35,443 nucleotides of DNA from Planctomycetia bacterium (GTDB lineage Bacteria > Planctomycetota > Planctomycetia > Planctomycetales > Planctomycetaceae), in NCBI GenBank assembly GCA_026400935.1, contig JAPLNX010000241.1, positions 1-35,443 on the forward strand, written 5' to 3'. Below are positions 1 through 8,624 of the stretch, piece after piece (position 1 is the stretch's first letter; each line of letters opens with the position of its first letter). The translations under genes were made by a program, and so were the position numbers. The notes under the pieces are model-generated. The model did no database searches and was not told the origin of the DNA. It saw only the letters and a program-made list of their open reading frames with translations.

Positions 1-1110
1 ACGTCGATCACGCAGACCTTCGGCACGGTGGTCCCAAATCAAAAGCGAGTTCACTTACACATCGTCGAAAGCGGTACGATTGCTGATCAACACTACGCCG
101 AACTGGGAACATGCATCGTCGATAACTTGCCGCCGAAGCTGCCAGAGAATTCGTTGGTCGAAGTGACGATCGCCTACAACGAACAAGCTCGCGTACTCGT
201 CACCGCGCGCGATGTGACAAGCGGCAAGCAGGCTCAAACCGTGATTGTGCGGCAAGAAAATGTATTGACGAAGCCCGCCTCCACAAAGGTGGTCCAAGCC
301 GAAGACGACTCGCAAGTTGAATGGCGTTCGTCGTCGATCCAACCAAAAGCGGGTCAACCGAAGGTGGCTCAGCCGAATAAAGGTACGCCGACCGCGACTC
401 AGTCTGCTCCGGCAAAAAGCCCAGCGGCGACAACAAGACCCGCGACGTCTGCAGCCGCATTGTCAGCCACATCTACGCCGCGGGCAGCAGCAACTTCGAC
501 TGCCGCCTCAAAACCCTCCGCCGGCCAAAGACCTCCGCCGTTGCCGGGACAAGCAAAGCCTGCCGCCTCAGTCGCTCCGCAACGTCCGAACGCTCCGCAA
601 CCGGCGGCTGGTCAACGAACCGCCGCGCCACAACGTCCCAATTCTGCCGCGCCGAAATCGGTGATCAGCTCATCTCGAATTGAAGATTCGAGCCAGCCAA
701 TTCCGCTCTGCAACAAATGCGGCGAGGCGTTGAACGTCAAAGGGACTTGTACTGCGTGCGGCTGGTCCGCGACCGCTGCCAGAAAACCTATGACCACACA
801 AGACGCCTCGATTCCGAAAGTCAGTCGAGCCCCCGCTGCCATCGCTCCGAGGCCTGCAGCCTCATCAAAGCCGCCGCAACCCACGGCCCCCGCAGCGCCA
901 CGAAAGCTCGCTCCACCGACGAAGCCGACATTGACGAGAAAGCCGTCTGCCGACGACGACGAATTACTCAACATGGCACTCTCGTCAATCAACAAGCCGC
1001 AGAGGTCCGATCCTCCTCGACCGACCGCTGGAGGGAACATCCCGCCGAAGAAGCCGCTTCCCAAAGCGGTGAAGCAAGGCGAAGACGAATTCTGGAGCGA
1101 GGAAACGTAA
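1..1110 (+). CDS. Hsp70-family protein, C-terminal part (5' truncated), with Ala/Pro-rich tail and zinc ribbon
   Basis: The frame is open from base 1, so the gene begins before the window. The first ~80 residues match the end of a DnaK/Hsp70 beta-sandwich substrate-binding domain: FGTVVPNQ, then YAELGTCIVDNLPPK, then a VEVTIAYNEQARVLVTARD stretch followed by TSGK, as in the family's 'IEVTFDIDANGIL' region. The helical lid is not evident. Instead there is a long Ala/Pro/Ser-rich low-complexity linker, then a compact CNKCG...CTACGW zinc ribbon (bases ~709-765), a second Ala/Pro-rich stretch and an acidic end (DEFWSEET). The nucleotide-binding domain, if present, lies outside the window. The protein is probably a variant chaperone or a scaffold with an added metal-binding module. 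The Hsp70 relationship is fairly sure; the role is unknown. Confidence 0.75.
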   Translation, partial: TSITQTFGTVVPNQKRVHLHIVESGTIADQHYAELGTCIVDNLPPKLPENSLVEVTIAYNEQARVLVTARDVTSGKQAQTVIVRQENVLTKPASTKVVQAEDDSQVEWRSSSIQPKAGQPKVAQPNKGTPTATQSAPAKSPAATTRPATSAAALSATSTPRAAATSTAASKPSAGQRPPPLPGQAKPAASVAPQRPNAPQPAAGQRTAAPQRPNSAAPKSVISSSRIEDSSQPIPLCNKCGEALNVKGTCTACGWSATAARKPMTTQDASIPKVSRAPAAIAPRPAASSKPPQPTAPAAPRKLAPPTKPTLTRKPSADDDELLNMALSSINKPQRSDPPRPTAGGNIPPKKPLPKAVKQGEDEFWSEET

Positions 1111-1150
1111 TGTGTGGCACTCCCCCCATTGAGCTTGTCTCGATGGAATC

Positions 1151-1233
1151 GGGCCTTTGCACGACGAGCCTCAAATTCCATAGAAATCTCGCGTAGTACA
1201 GAAGCCCTTTAACCACTGAGGCAAGCTCAGTGG
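1151..1233. repeat. Two-hairpin dispersed repeat, copy A
   Basis: In the 171-bp gap between the Hsp70-like gene and the racemase pseudogene, an outer imperfect stem (1151-1162 with 1196-1207, 9/12, differences G-U compatible) is followed by a perfect 8-bp stem ccactgag/ctcagtgg (1213-1220 and 1226-1233) with a 5-nt loop. The same arrangement recurs at 3751-3836 with related sequence, so this is a repeat family and not a chance hairpin. It could also act as a terminator-like structure after the upstream gene. Confidence 0.65.
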
Positions 1234-1281
1234 GATGACAGAATCAAACCCACTCACTCAAGACCATAAAGGGCTGCCTGC

Positions 1282-2345
1282 ATGCGAATCGACCGCATTG
1301 AACTGTTTCACGTCGCGATGCCGCTGATCTATCCGTGGCGAACGGCTTATGGTGAGGACGCGACAATTGATTCGGTGTTGTGCCGACTGACCAGCGGTTC
1401 GGTCGAAGCGTGGGGCGAGAGCACTCCGTTCGCCGCGCCGTGCTACAGCCCGGAATTTGCTAACAGATTTCTTCTGGTGCCGAGTTGCAACAAAAATTGT
1501 CGATCTTCAAAGGAAATCCGTTTGCGAAGGCGATCCTCGATAACTCGTGGTGGGCATTGCAGAGTCGCGTGACAAACACTCCGCTGCATCAACTTTTCGG
1601 AGCGACACGCAATGAGGTTTGTGTTGGTGCGGACTTCGGCGTGATGGACAGCCTTGATGATTTGCTCGACGGAGTTGGAAAGGCGGTCGCTGATGGGTTT
1701 CCTCGCATCAAGTTGAAGTTCCGCCCCGGCTGGGATTTGCCGATGCTCAGCGCCGTGAGAAAACAGCATTCGCAGCATCCAATCCACATCGACTGCAACA
1801 GCGGTTATCGCTTGAGCGATTTGAAGCTCTTTCAACAGGCCGATGAGTTCGAACTCGCAATGTATGAGCAACCGCTGCCGCATGATGACGTCGTCGATCA
1901 TGCGGAGTTGCAGCGACAAGTGCGGACGCCGGTCTGTCTCGACGAGAGTGTCTACAACGTGCGGCAAGCAGAACTCGCGATTCGCTTGAAGAGCTGTCGC
2001 TTCGTGAACATCAAGCCAAGCCGCGTTGGCGGAGTGACGAATGCGATCGCCATTCACGACCTCTGCCAAGCGGCGAGAATTCCGTGTTGGATCGGCGGCA
2101 TGTTGGAAAGCGCAGTCGGAGCGAACCTCTGTGTGGCTCTCGCGATGCTCGACAATTTCACGTATCCCGCTGACATCTTTCCCAGCAGCCGCTTCTATCG
2201 CGAGGACATCGGCACTCCACCGCTGGAGTTGATCCGTCTGCCTGACGGAACTCCCGGCGTGCGGGCCACGCAGCAACTACCTGATCCGCATCCCGATCGT
2301 TTACGAAAGCTGACGGTGCAACAAGCGGTGCTGGAAACCAAGTAA
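1282..2345 (+). pseudogene. menC: o-Succinylbenzoate synthase / N-acylamino-acid racemase family gene with internal deletion and frameshift
   Basis: The start at 1282 (MRIDRIELFHVAMPLIYPW) matches the enolase-superfamily MenC/NSAR N-terminus, which continues WGESTPFAAPCYSPEF. At about 1456-1464 the frame breaks. The family resumes in a different frame with QISSGAELQQKLSIFKGNPF (from 1464) and runs to 2345. All barrel residues are present in the second part: the KLK acid/base lysine motif followed by PGWD, the metal ligands in HIDCNSGY, YEQPLPHDD and LDES, and the second lysine in VNIKPSRVGG. Compared with family members, about 19-20 residues (~59 nt) joining the two parts are missing, including the stretch that normally follows SPE(F/Y). 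This is a real lesion or an assembly error. If intact, the enzyme would make o-succinylbenzoate for menaquinone or racemise N-acyl amino acids; the sequence cannot decide which. Confidence 0.82.
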
Positions 2346-2361
2346 GCCAACTTCGTGTTTT

Positions 2362-2420
2362 GTAAGACGGGCACTCTTGCCCGTGACATCACAAGCGACG
2401 GGCAAAAATATCCGTCCTAC
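2362..2420. repeat. Palindromic repeat between convergent genes
   Basis: Arms 2362-2384 and 2398-2420 are inverted copies (18/23 matches) separated by 13 nt. The core acgggca...tgcccgt is strong. It sits between the end of the racemase pseudogene and the end of the minus-strand SUMF1-fold gene, so it may act as a bidirectional terminator, although neither side has a proper T-tract. The sequence type (gtaggacgggca...tgcccgtcctac) looks like a dispersed planctomycete palindrome. Confidence 0.6.
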
Positions 2421-2428
2421 GAATCGGT

Positions 2429-3592
2429 TTACTTCTGCGTTTTGGAATTTTCGTTCTTCGATCGCAGTACACATCGGAAGCCGACATCGGGCGTGCGTTC
2501 GCGCATCTCCAGACCGGTGCGATGCCACAGCGTCCAATCGGGTGAGCCACCTTTGACGACTCGTTGGTTGATACGACCGGGAGTCTTCGGGCCGGGCCAA
2601 TCGTGTCGCTTGGCAGACGGAAGTGCTGCCGCTTCTGCATGTGCTTTTGGCGAATAATGATCCGCGCACCATTCACGTGCATTGCCTGCGACATCAAATA
2701 GACCAAAACGACTGCGATCATGGAGGAACGACATCACCTCATCAATCTGTCCAGGAATTCGACCTCGATCCCAAATTGCAGGACCTTTACCCCACGGCGT
2801 GTGCCATGAGTTCGGACCGCGAGCGGCGAGTTCCCATTCCGCTTCGGTGGGTAATTCTTTCCCGACCCAGCGGGCGTAATCGCGAGCGTCGTTCCACACG
2901 ACGCCGAGTGCCGGACGTTGCGGTGCGTCGTTCTCATTGAGCGGCTTCACGATCTTCAAACCGATCGCAGTCGTAAAAGGACGGAACTGAGCGAGCGTCA
3001 CTTCGGCGATGTCGATGTAATACGGCGACAATTCGATTGAGACTTCTGGTTGCACTTCGGGCGGACCATCATCGCTTCCCATACGAACCGTCCCGGCGGG
3101 AATGAATGCCATCTCGGATGAATCTTTCTCGCACATGATTCGGAGCGGCCAACCATCCGACGAGAATGACGTCCCATCGATCGCGCGAAAACCAGGCGGC
3201 AAACGGCTCGATTGATTCGCGGCGTTGCGACTTCCGGCCGCACCAGTGAGGGCAACTTCAAAGTGTGATGATGTGACTCCGAGAGCAGGCTCGGTGGGTT
3301 CAAAGAGGTCTTTTGAATCAATCGTGGGTGCGCGGCCAACGACGGTGAAGTTGGGGGGCGATTCCGCTTCATCGAAAACGTCGTTCGGATTCGCTCCCGC
3401 AAGCGGCGATGGAGGCGGAGGAGGCAGGGGTGGAGGTTTCGGAGCGGGACTGACTCGCTTCGCTTCATTAGCAACAACATTCATGGGAGCGGGCGCAGGT
3501 TTTCCGCCACAGCCAAACAATATGAAAACGCCGAGTATTGCGGTTAGGGCTCGCACCAACGATTCTCGAATTGTTCGTGAGTGGTGATTCAT
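2429..3592 (-). CDS. SUMF1/formylglycine-generating-enzyme-fold lipoprotein
   Basis: 387 aa. The N-terminus is a lipoprotein signal ending in LFGC (Cys ~28), followed by a Pro-rich linker. From about residue 160 the SUMF1 (FGE-sulfatase, PF03781) fold is clear: FIPAGTVRMGSDDG, YYIDIAEVTLAQF, ARWVGKELPTEAEWELAARG, GLFDVAGNAREWCADHY, QRVVKGGS and the closing DVGFRCV. The segment between GGS and GFRC (DWTLWHRTGLEMRERT) lacks the Cys pair that formylglycine-generating enzymes use, so sulfatase activation is unlikely. A ligand-binding or structural role at the membrane is more plausible. Planctomycetes carry many SUMF1-fold paralogs. The start is ATG at 3590-3592, without a strong Shine-Dalgarno. 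The gene converges on the racemase pseudogene. The family call is firm; the function is unknown. Confidence 0.88.
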   Translation of the reverse strand: MNHHSRTIRESLVRALTAILGVFILFGCGGKPAPAPMNVVANEAKRVSPAPKPPPLPPPPPSPLAGANPNDVFDEAESPPNFTVVGRAPTIDSKDLFEPTEPALGVTSSHFEVALTGAAGSRNAANQSSRLPPGFRAIDGTSFSSDGWPLRIMCEKDSSEMAFIPAGTVRMGSDDGPPEVQPEVSIELSPYYIDIAEVTLAQFRPFTTAIGLKIVKPLNENDAPQRPALGVVWNDARDYARWVGKELPTEAEWELAARGPNSWHTPWGKGPAIWDRGRIPGQIDEVMSFLHDRSRFGLFDVAGNAREWCADHYSPKAHAEAAALPSAKRHDWPGPKTPGRINQRVVKGGSPDWTLWHRTGLEMRERTPDVGFRCVLRSKNENSKTQK

Positions 3593-3750
3593 GTGGAGTA
3601 TTGTGGTCGTTGTGAGGTGATCGCGAAAGCTCGGAAGTTGTTGATGTCACAAGGGAGCAATCATTGAATTACGAATTGCGATTCCGACAGCGACATTTGG
3701 TGCGTCTTCAAACAAACAATATCACTCCATCAAGCTTACTTCGGTGGATG

Positions 3751-3836
3751 CGGGCTTTCGCACCACGCCGTGTTGCACTTGAAATCATGACCGTCGTAGT
3801 GCAAAAGCCCGCGAACCACCGAGACACGCTCGGTGG
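3751..3836. repeat. Two-hairpin dispersed repeat, copy B
   Basis: The outer stem cgggctttcgcac / gtgcaaaagcccg (3751-3763 and 3799-3811, 12/13) is followed by a perfect 8-bp stem ccaccgag/ctcggtgg (3816-3823 and 3829-3836, 5-nt loop). It has the same architecture and recognisably the same sequence as copy A at 1151-1233. The second hairpin ends four bases before the proposed GTG start at 3841, so in the mRNA it would sit on the translation initiation region of the metallopeptidase-like gene. Confidence 0.68.
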
Positions 3837-3840
3837 GGTC

Positions 3841-5217
3841 GTGCGTTTGAGAGCCTTTGCTATTTTTTGCGTAATTTTTCTGTTCTTTACGTTTGATGCC
3901 ATTGCAATCGCACACGAACTGCTGACGTTTGATGGGCCCTTGAAGGATCAATTCACCGCACAATCGCAGTCGTCTCTGCAAGCTTGGAACCCCGACGATG
4001 TCATGTCTGCGAGTGATCACCCGCAGCCGCGCGGTCGAGCCGTTCGCGTGACCGCTGCAGCTGGTGGGGGCTTCGTCACAAATACAGATGTCGTCGCTGC
4101 CGAATGGCCCAAAGTCGAATCGCTGGGGCTGTGGCTGCATCGCACTGCCGCAGAGGCGAAGGAACAGCCAACTGTTGAACTCGAACTGCGACTGCTTGAA
4201 GCAGATCGCAAAGCATACTTCTGGCGGCGCATTGAGATCGCACATGTCGGCTGGCAGAAGTTGTTGTTGCCGCTCGATTGGTTCGTCTGGAGCGACGGTC
4301 GTATTCCGCGCTGGGACAAAGTGACAAACATCGGCTTTCGTCTGCGTGACGAAGGATCCTTCACTATCGACACGCTATGGACGGAACCGAGCGTGATGCC
4401 GCGAACGGAATTCACGTCAACAGAGTTGATCGCGCGAGTCGCGTTTCCCAAGCCGTTGTTTCGCAGTCCAGAAGAAAAATCGAGCGGAACCAGTTCGCTG
4501 CGAACGCTGGAAACACGTGACGTGCAATTGCTCACGAACGCGACGTCACTCGAATTGGAACGACTGGCCGCCCACTGTGGCCTGATCGCAAAGCAGGTGA
4601 GGGACGACTTGCCATTCTTGGCAGCGCCGACATCCAGCCCGCAGTTGATCGTCTTTGAAGAGTCTGCCCAGTATCGCCGTTTCATTTCTCGACATGCTCG
4701 GCAACTCAAGGTGCTGGTGCATGTCCCTGACACACCGGGCTTCACGTTTCAAGGAGTGAGCAGTTCGTTCTGGGATGCCGATCTGGGAACGCTGCGACCG
4801 GTCTTCGCTCATGAGTTTTTGCATGGTTACCTCAGCCATACAACGCGATTTCCTTGTCACGGCGAGTGGCTACATGAAGGACTCGCCACATACTTCCAGC
4901 TCAAGTTTCATCCACAAGCCAATCTGGATCAGCTTGTGCGTGACGGCCTTTCGTCACCCAAGAAGCACGCTCCGATCAACGAACTTTGCAACGGACAACA
5001 CATCACGCTGACGCAATACTGGCAAGCAGGGACACTCTGTCAAATGCTCCTGAGCGAGCCTCGATACCGGTCAGAACTGGCAACCTTGTTTCAGCGATTA
5101 GAGGCAGCAGGCTCGACCGATCTCGGGCCGCATCTCGAACCTGTCTGGAAAACCGATTGGGAAACATTAACCGCAGACTGGCGAGCATTCTGCGAACGGA
5201 AGTTTGCGAAGAAGTGA
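3841..5217 (+). CDS. Secreted HExxH (gluzincin-like) peptidase-fold protein
   Basis: 458 aa from GTG 3841. The frame is open further upstream to 3664, but that extension encodes the palindromic repeat at 3751-3836, whereas from 3841 the protein starts with a normal signal peptide (RLRAFAIFCVIFLFFTFDA). The N-terminal half (~35-200) looks like a beta-sandwich carbohydrate-binding type domain (VESLGLWLHR, IGFRLRDEGSFTIDTLW). The C-terminal half holds HEFLH (324-328) and WLHEGLATYFQ with Glu ~346, the HExxH...E zinc site of the gluzincin/peptidase_MA superfamily. It is probably exported and may process a periplasmic or surface protein; no substrate can be named. A terminator-like hairpin follows at 5250. 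The metalloprotease fold is well supported, the start is less certain, and activity is untested. Confidence 0.75.
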   Translation: MRLRAFAIFCVIFLFFTFDAIAIAHELLTFDGPLKDQFTAQSQSSLQAWNPDDVMSASDHPQPRGRAVRVTAAAGGGFVTNTDVVAAEWPKVESLGLWLHRTAAEAKEQPTVELELRLLEADRKAYFWRRIEIAHVGWQKLLLPLDWFVWSDGRIPRWDKVTNIGFRLRDEGSFTIDTLWTEPSVMPRTEFTSTELIARVAFPKPLFRSPEEKSSGTSSLRTLETRDVQLLTNATSLELERLAAHCGLIAKQVRDDLPFLAAPTSSPQLIVFEESAQYRRFISRHARQLKVLVHVPDTPGFTFQGVSSSFWDADLGTLRPVFAHEFLHGYLSHTTRFPCHGEWLHEGLATYFQLKFHPQANLDQLVRDGLSSPKKHAPINELCNGQHITLTQYWQAGTLCQMLLSEPRYRSELATLFQRLEAAGSTDLGPHLEPVWKTDWETLTADWRAFCERKFAKK

Positions 5218-5249
5218 TGCGGACACTTCTTCAATCAACTCACGACGCA

Positions 5250-5273
5250 CAGTCCCACTGAGCTTAGGGACTG
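5250..5273 (+). terminator. Possible terminator after the metallopeptidase-like gene
   Basis: Perfect 7-bp stem cagtccc/gggactg (5250-5256 and 5267-5273) with a 10-nt loop, followed by tcggttttat. It lies 32 bp after the stop codon. The T-run is short and displaced, so intrinsic termination is plausible but weak. Confidence 0.45.
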
Positions 5274-5294
5274 TCGGTTTTATCGCTTCTCTGT

Positions 5295-5401
5295 CAAGCC
5301 GCAGGCGCGCGGCGTGGAATAACGACTTACGCTTGCACGCACGCCTGTGGTTTGAGGTTATACGATCAAACCGACAACCGGCCCGGTTTGGAAAACCGGG
5401 C
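5295..5401. repeat. Two adjacent palindromes between convergent genes
   Basis: First palindrome: arms 5295-5310 and 5339-5354 (13/16, all differences G-U compatible). Second: gcccggttt/aaaccgggc, perfect 9 bp (5381-5389 and 5393-5401) with a 3-nt loop. The second ends on the first base of the stop codon complement of the DUF1501 gene and could end that transcript on the minus strand, although it has no T-tract. Both resemble dispersed repeats more than unique terminators. Confidence 0.55.
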
Positions 5402-6810
5402 TACGCCATGATGGGCTGAATCACGTGGCCTCGGCTGATCGCATAGGGGCGATTCTGGCTGTCATAGAATTCGGTATCGGGCGACAGGCCGAGACAATGA
5501 AACATCGTCGCGGTGATATCTTCCGGGCGCACGAGTCCCTGACGCGGATAGGCACCGAGTGCGTCAGACGCTCCGTGAACGACCCCGCCACGAATGCCGC
5601 CGCCTGCCAGTGCGATCGAAAAGACTGGCCCCCAATGATCGCGTCCAGCGCGGCCGTTGAGCTTCGGCGTCCGACCGAATTCGGACATGCAGACAATGAG
5701 CGTCTCATCCAAACGACCTCGCTGCGACAAGTCCTCGAGCAACGCCGAAAACCCTTGATCCGTTGGCGGAATCAGGACTTCTCGCAGACGTTTCGTTTCG
5801 TTTGAGTGTGAGTCCCAACAAGGGTTATCCGAAGGCTCATCTGGACCGCGATACCAATTCACTTGCACTAAGCGAACGTCGGCCTCGATCAATCGTCGAG
5901 CCAACAAACAACTTTGGCCGAACGGCGTCATGCCGTATTGCAAACGAGTCTTTTCTGTCTCGGCGGAGAGATCAAACGCTCCTCGCGAAGCAGCAGAGGC
6001 AAGCAGGCCATATGCGCGAGTTTGTTGCTCATCGAACACTCGCGTACGAGTCGCTTGTACTGCGGCTTCTTGCTGTTGATCAAGCGATCGCACGAGCTCA
6101 CGCCGTGACGCGAGTCGTTGCAGCGGAAAGTTGTCGGGCAATTGAAACTCGGTGATCTTGTAGTCGGCGGCCGATGGCTGACAACGGAAGAGCCACGGAT
6201 CGACCGAGCGGCCCAGTAGTCCGCCATCTTGTCCCGGCCATGTGGAACCATCGGTGTTAAAGATGTGATTTGGCAGTCTTACTGACGCTGGCAAATGGCC
6301 GCGTACAGGACTCAACCTTTGCAGCACGGAACCCCAATTTGGCCAATCGTTCGGCGGACCTGGATTCGCGTTCTCCGTATTCATCGGCGCGTGCGGACGC
6401 CCCGTGAGCATGTAATAGCCACTCGATGAGTGCGCGTTGTCGTTCGTCGAAACCGCTCGCAGAACCGCGAGCTTGTCGGCATGTTGTGCAAGTCGCGGCA
6501 TCAATTCGCCGAATTGAACTCCCGCGACATTCGTCGAAATAGGTGCGATGTCGCCACGCACATTGTCCGGCGATTCAGGCTTCGGATCCCAGGTCGAATG
6601 TTGCGGCGGGCCACCCATCAGGAACAACACAATGCAGGACTTCGCACGTCCGCCAGTCGCAGTCGTTGAGCCTTCAGTAGCAGTGGCCATCTTCTGGCTC
6701 ATCAACTGAGGCAAAGTCAGACCGCAAGCGCTCAGGCCACCGACTCGAATCGCTTCGCGTCGAGTGATCTGATCACACAGTCGCATGCCTCGATTTTGAA
6801 AGCTGAGCAT
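5401..6810 (-). CDS. DUF1501 family exported protein
   Basis: 469 aa. The N-terminus has a twin-arginine type signal (ITRREAIRVGGLSACG, Arg 17-18). The body is a typical DUF1501 (PF07394) protein: the CIVLFLMGGPPQHSTWDPKP block, TNDNAHSSSGYYMLTGRPH, VNWYRGPDEPSDNPCWDSH, and near the end MSEFGRTPKLNGRAGRDHWG and PEDITATMFHCLGL. The family has the alkaline-phosphatase/sulfatase superfamily fold and is extremely abundant in planctomycetes, usually beside a DUF1549/DUF1553 partner; none is seen here. The biochemical role is unproven. The start is ATG at 6808-6810 behind an excellent aggagg, 5 nt upstream. Length is normal for the family. It is the last of four same-strand genes (9647 to 5401). 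Confidence 0.92.
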   Translation of the reverse strand: MLSFQNRGMRLCDQITRREAIRVGGLSACGLTLPQLMSQKMATATEGSTTATGGRAKSCIVLFLMGGPPQHSTWDPKPESPDNVRGDIAPISTNVAGVQFGELMPRLAQHADKLAVLRAVSTNDNAHSSSGYYMLTGRPHAPMNTENANPGPPNDWPNWGSVLQRLSPVRGHLPASVRLPNHIFNTDGSTWPGQDGGLLGRSVDPWLFRCQPSAADYKITEFQLPDNFPLQRLASRRELVRSLDQQQEAAVQATRTRVFDEQQTRAYGLLASAASRGAFDLSAETEKTRLQYGMTPFGQSCLLARRLIEADVRLVQVNWYRGPDEPSDNPCWDSHSNETKRLREVLIPPTDQGFSALLEDLSQRGRLDETLIVCMSEFGRTPKLNGRAGRDHWGPVFSIALAGGGIRGGVVHGASDALGAYPRQGLVRPEDITATMFHCLGLSPDTEFYDSQNRPYAISRGHVIQPIMA

Positions 6811-6970
6811 TACAGCCTCCTGATTTAGTTTTCGGCGAGCCAGACAGCGTTAGCATCCAAGCAACTTGCGGAACAAGTCCGGGGCCTAACACCGCCAGAC
6901 TAACCAAATTCATAGCACGTTTTGAAAAGTTATGACGACTCATTCCTTGCAACTAACCATCGTTCGCAAC

Positions 6971-7510
6971 CTATTTTGTAAAAAGGGCGACGACATCGAA
7001 CGGAATCTTTCCAGCCATGACCTCGACATTGTCCGGAATTCTGTACACAGCAATGCAGGGGTCTGCAATACTTTCCTGAATTTTGCCGTCACGAAAATGA
7101 ACGACCGCCCCCCTCAACTTCCCGTCCTTCACCCTGACATTTAGTGTGTAGAAACGCCAACCAAGTTCGTGCTTCTTCAATTGCATCTTTGCCAGAATAT
7201 AAGTCGCGTCTTTGTCAGCGCGAAACTCCTTCGTTTGCTGAAATTCCCTCTCTCCGAAGGTGACGACCGGATTGACGGAGACAGGGAGCTTCAAGTCGGC
7301 ACCTTTGACGATTTCAAGCGTGATGTCATAGCGACTGAGTTTATCGTGTTTCGCTGGATCAATTGCCTGGCCAACAACGGGTGCGACCAGCGTCGCTTTC
7401 TCATTCGATTGCGGGCCGAGCCATTCATTGAACGATGACTGGCCATGTGCCGGAACCGCACTAATGACAATAACGACGAGCAGGGGCGCGAATGACAATG
7501 GTCGTGTCAT
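6971..7510 (-). CDS. Small secreted protein of unknown function
   Basis: 179 aa. It has a cleavable signal peptide (PLSFAPLLVVIVISAVPAHG, then QSSFNEW). The mature part is all-beta looking: YDITLEIVKGADLKLPVSV, FRADKDATYILAKMQL, WRFYTLNVRVKDGKLRGA. No metal-binding or catalytic motif is seen and I do not recognise a family. A Shine-Dalgarno (ggag) precedes ATG at 7508-7510. It starts only 36 bp after the end of the DUF3500 gene and is on the same strand, so the two are probably co-transcribed and may act on the same extracytoplasmic substrate. Confidence is for a real gene, not for a function. Confidence 0.75.
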   Translation of the reverse strand: MTRPLSFAPLLVVIVISAVPAHGQSSFNEWLGPQSNEKATLVAPVVGQAIDPAKHDKLSRYDITLEIVKGADLKLPVSVNPVVTFGEREFQQTKEFRADKDATYILAKMQLKKHELGWRFYTLNVRVKDGKLRGAVVHFRDGKIQESIADPCIAVYRIPDNVEVMAGKIPFDVVALFTK

Positions 7511-7546
7511 GGCATCTCCAGTTGACAGCGAGCATTTGTTTGAGGG

Positions 7547-8530
7547 CTACCCGATCTGGCCAATATTGATGTAAGCGTGGACGTGTGGGGCACCGCGGAA
7601 GTGCCACACGAAGGACGGGCCTTCGACGCGCCAGATGTCCCAAACTTTGTCGCTTTGCAAATCGCCTTGTTGGTAGAAAGCCATGTGCAGCTTCTCGACA
7701 CCGCCGGTTGCTTTGAGAATTTCCATGACTTCATCAACGTCTTCAGCACGGTAAGGTGCCAACAAAACTTGGATGGTCTTTGTCACCAGTTGCTTCTGGT
7801 CATTGCTGAGTTGCCCAACGCCGATGCCGGGGAACGAACCCTTGTCACCTTGAAGAGCGACCGCTTCTTCCTTCGGAGCACTCGTCACCAATGCGAGTTG
7901 AGCTTGCTTCGCGTCGAGTGCTTTGAAGACTTCGTTAACCTGAGTCGTTTGGTAATGGAACAGGTTCGCCTTCGGGTTCTCTTCGCCGTGGCCGTAAACG
8001 ATTGGACCGCCAAACGCCGCTTTGTCGACGGTGTTGCCATCCGCTCGCAACGTAAGATGTCGGCCAGTCAGCTCCCATTCAAACTTGGCTGTCCCTGGTT
8101 CGCCGAACATCGCCACGCTGTATTCGTCAATCCCGCCGATGTCGTCGCTCATCTGCTTCATCAATCGTCCGTAACCGTCTTCCGACGTCACTTGCTGAAC
8201 GATCTGGCTGATGAGCTTCTTCTGTTCGCCACTGTAGAAGCGGTCACCGACCTTGGGCTTCGTGATTTGCCAGTTCGCGTTGATCTTTTTTCTCAGATCA
8301 TGATCAAATGCGAAACAAATCGCCTTCTTTTGCTCAGCTGAGAGTGATTCAAAGAACTGGCCAACTATCGTCTCGGCGGCACTCTTGGAACTCGGTGCCG
8401 CATAAAGCCCGGGGAGCCCAACTAGCATCGGGATCGCGACGCCAGCCAAAGTTGCGGCACCCGCAGTCTTGAAGAATGAGCGTCGATCGAGAGATTCACA
8501 ATCAGAACAAGCGAGCGAATTGCGGTTCAT
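7547..8530 (-). CDS. DUF3500 family Tat-exported protein
   Basis: 327 aa from ATG 8530, chosen because GGAG lies 7 nt upstream and the N-terminus then carries a Tat signal (LDRRSFFKTAGAATLAG, Arg 16-17). The frame extends further upstream but without a ribosome site. The body resembles DUF3500: FFESLSAEQKKAICFAFDHD, FEWELTGRHLTLR, FGGPIVYGHGEENP near the middle, and IWRVEGPSFVWHFRG with PHVHAYINIG at the end. Several conserved His residues could bind metal. The family is exported and of unknown activity. The neighbours are a DUF1559 gene upstream (94 bp) and the small secreted protein downstream (36 bp). The family assignment comes from memory of motifs. Confidence 0.8.
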   Translation of the reverse strand: MNRNSLACSDCESLDRRSFFKTAGAATLAGVAIPMLVGLPGLYAAPSSKSAAETIVGQFFESLSAEQKKAICFAFDHDLRKKINANWQITKPKVGDRFYSGEQKKLISQIVQQVTSEDGYGRLMKQMSDDIGGIDEYSVAMFGEPGTAKFEWELTGRHLTLRADGNTVDKAAFGGPIVYGHGEENPKANLFHYQTTQVNEVFKALDAKQAQLALVTSAPKEEAVALQGDKGSFPGIGVGQLSNDQKQLVTKTIQVLLAPYRAEDVDEVMEILKATGGVEKLHMAFYQQGDLQSDKVWDIWRVEGPSFVWHFRGAPHVHAYINIGQIG

Positions 8531-8624
8531 GAAACGTCTCCTACGGTGAGCGATACGAAACAGCGACAGCCATTTCCACGGTTCGCAACTTGTAACGCGA
8601 TCGTAGGCAAAATGAGAGCACCCT

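Noticed and set aside
7577-8341. Plus-strand open frame of 254 codons opposite the DUF3500 gene
   Set aside because: Antisense shadow; the DUF3500 frame has the Tat signal and ribosome site.
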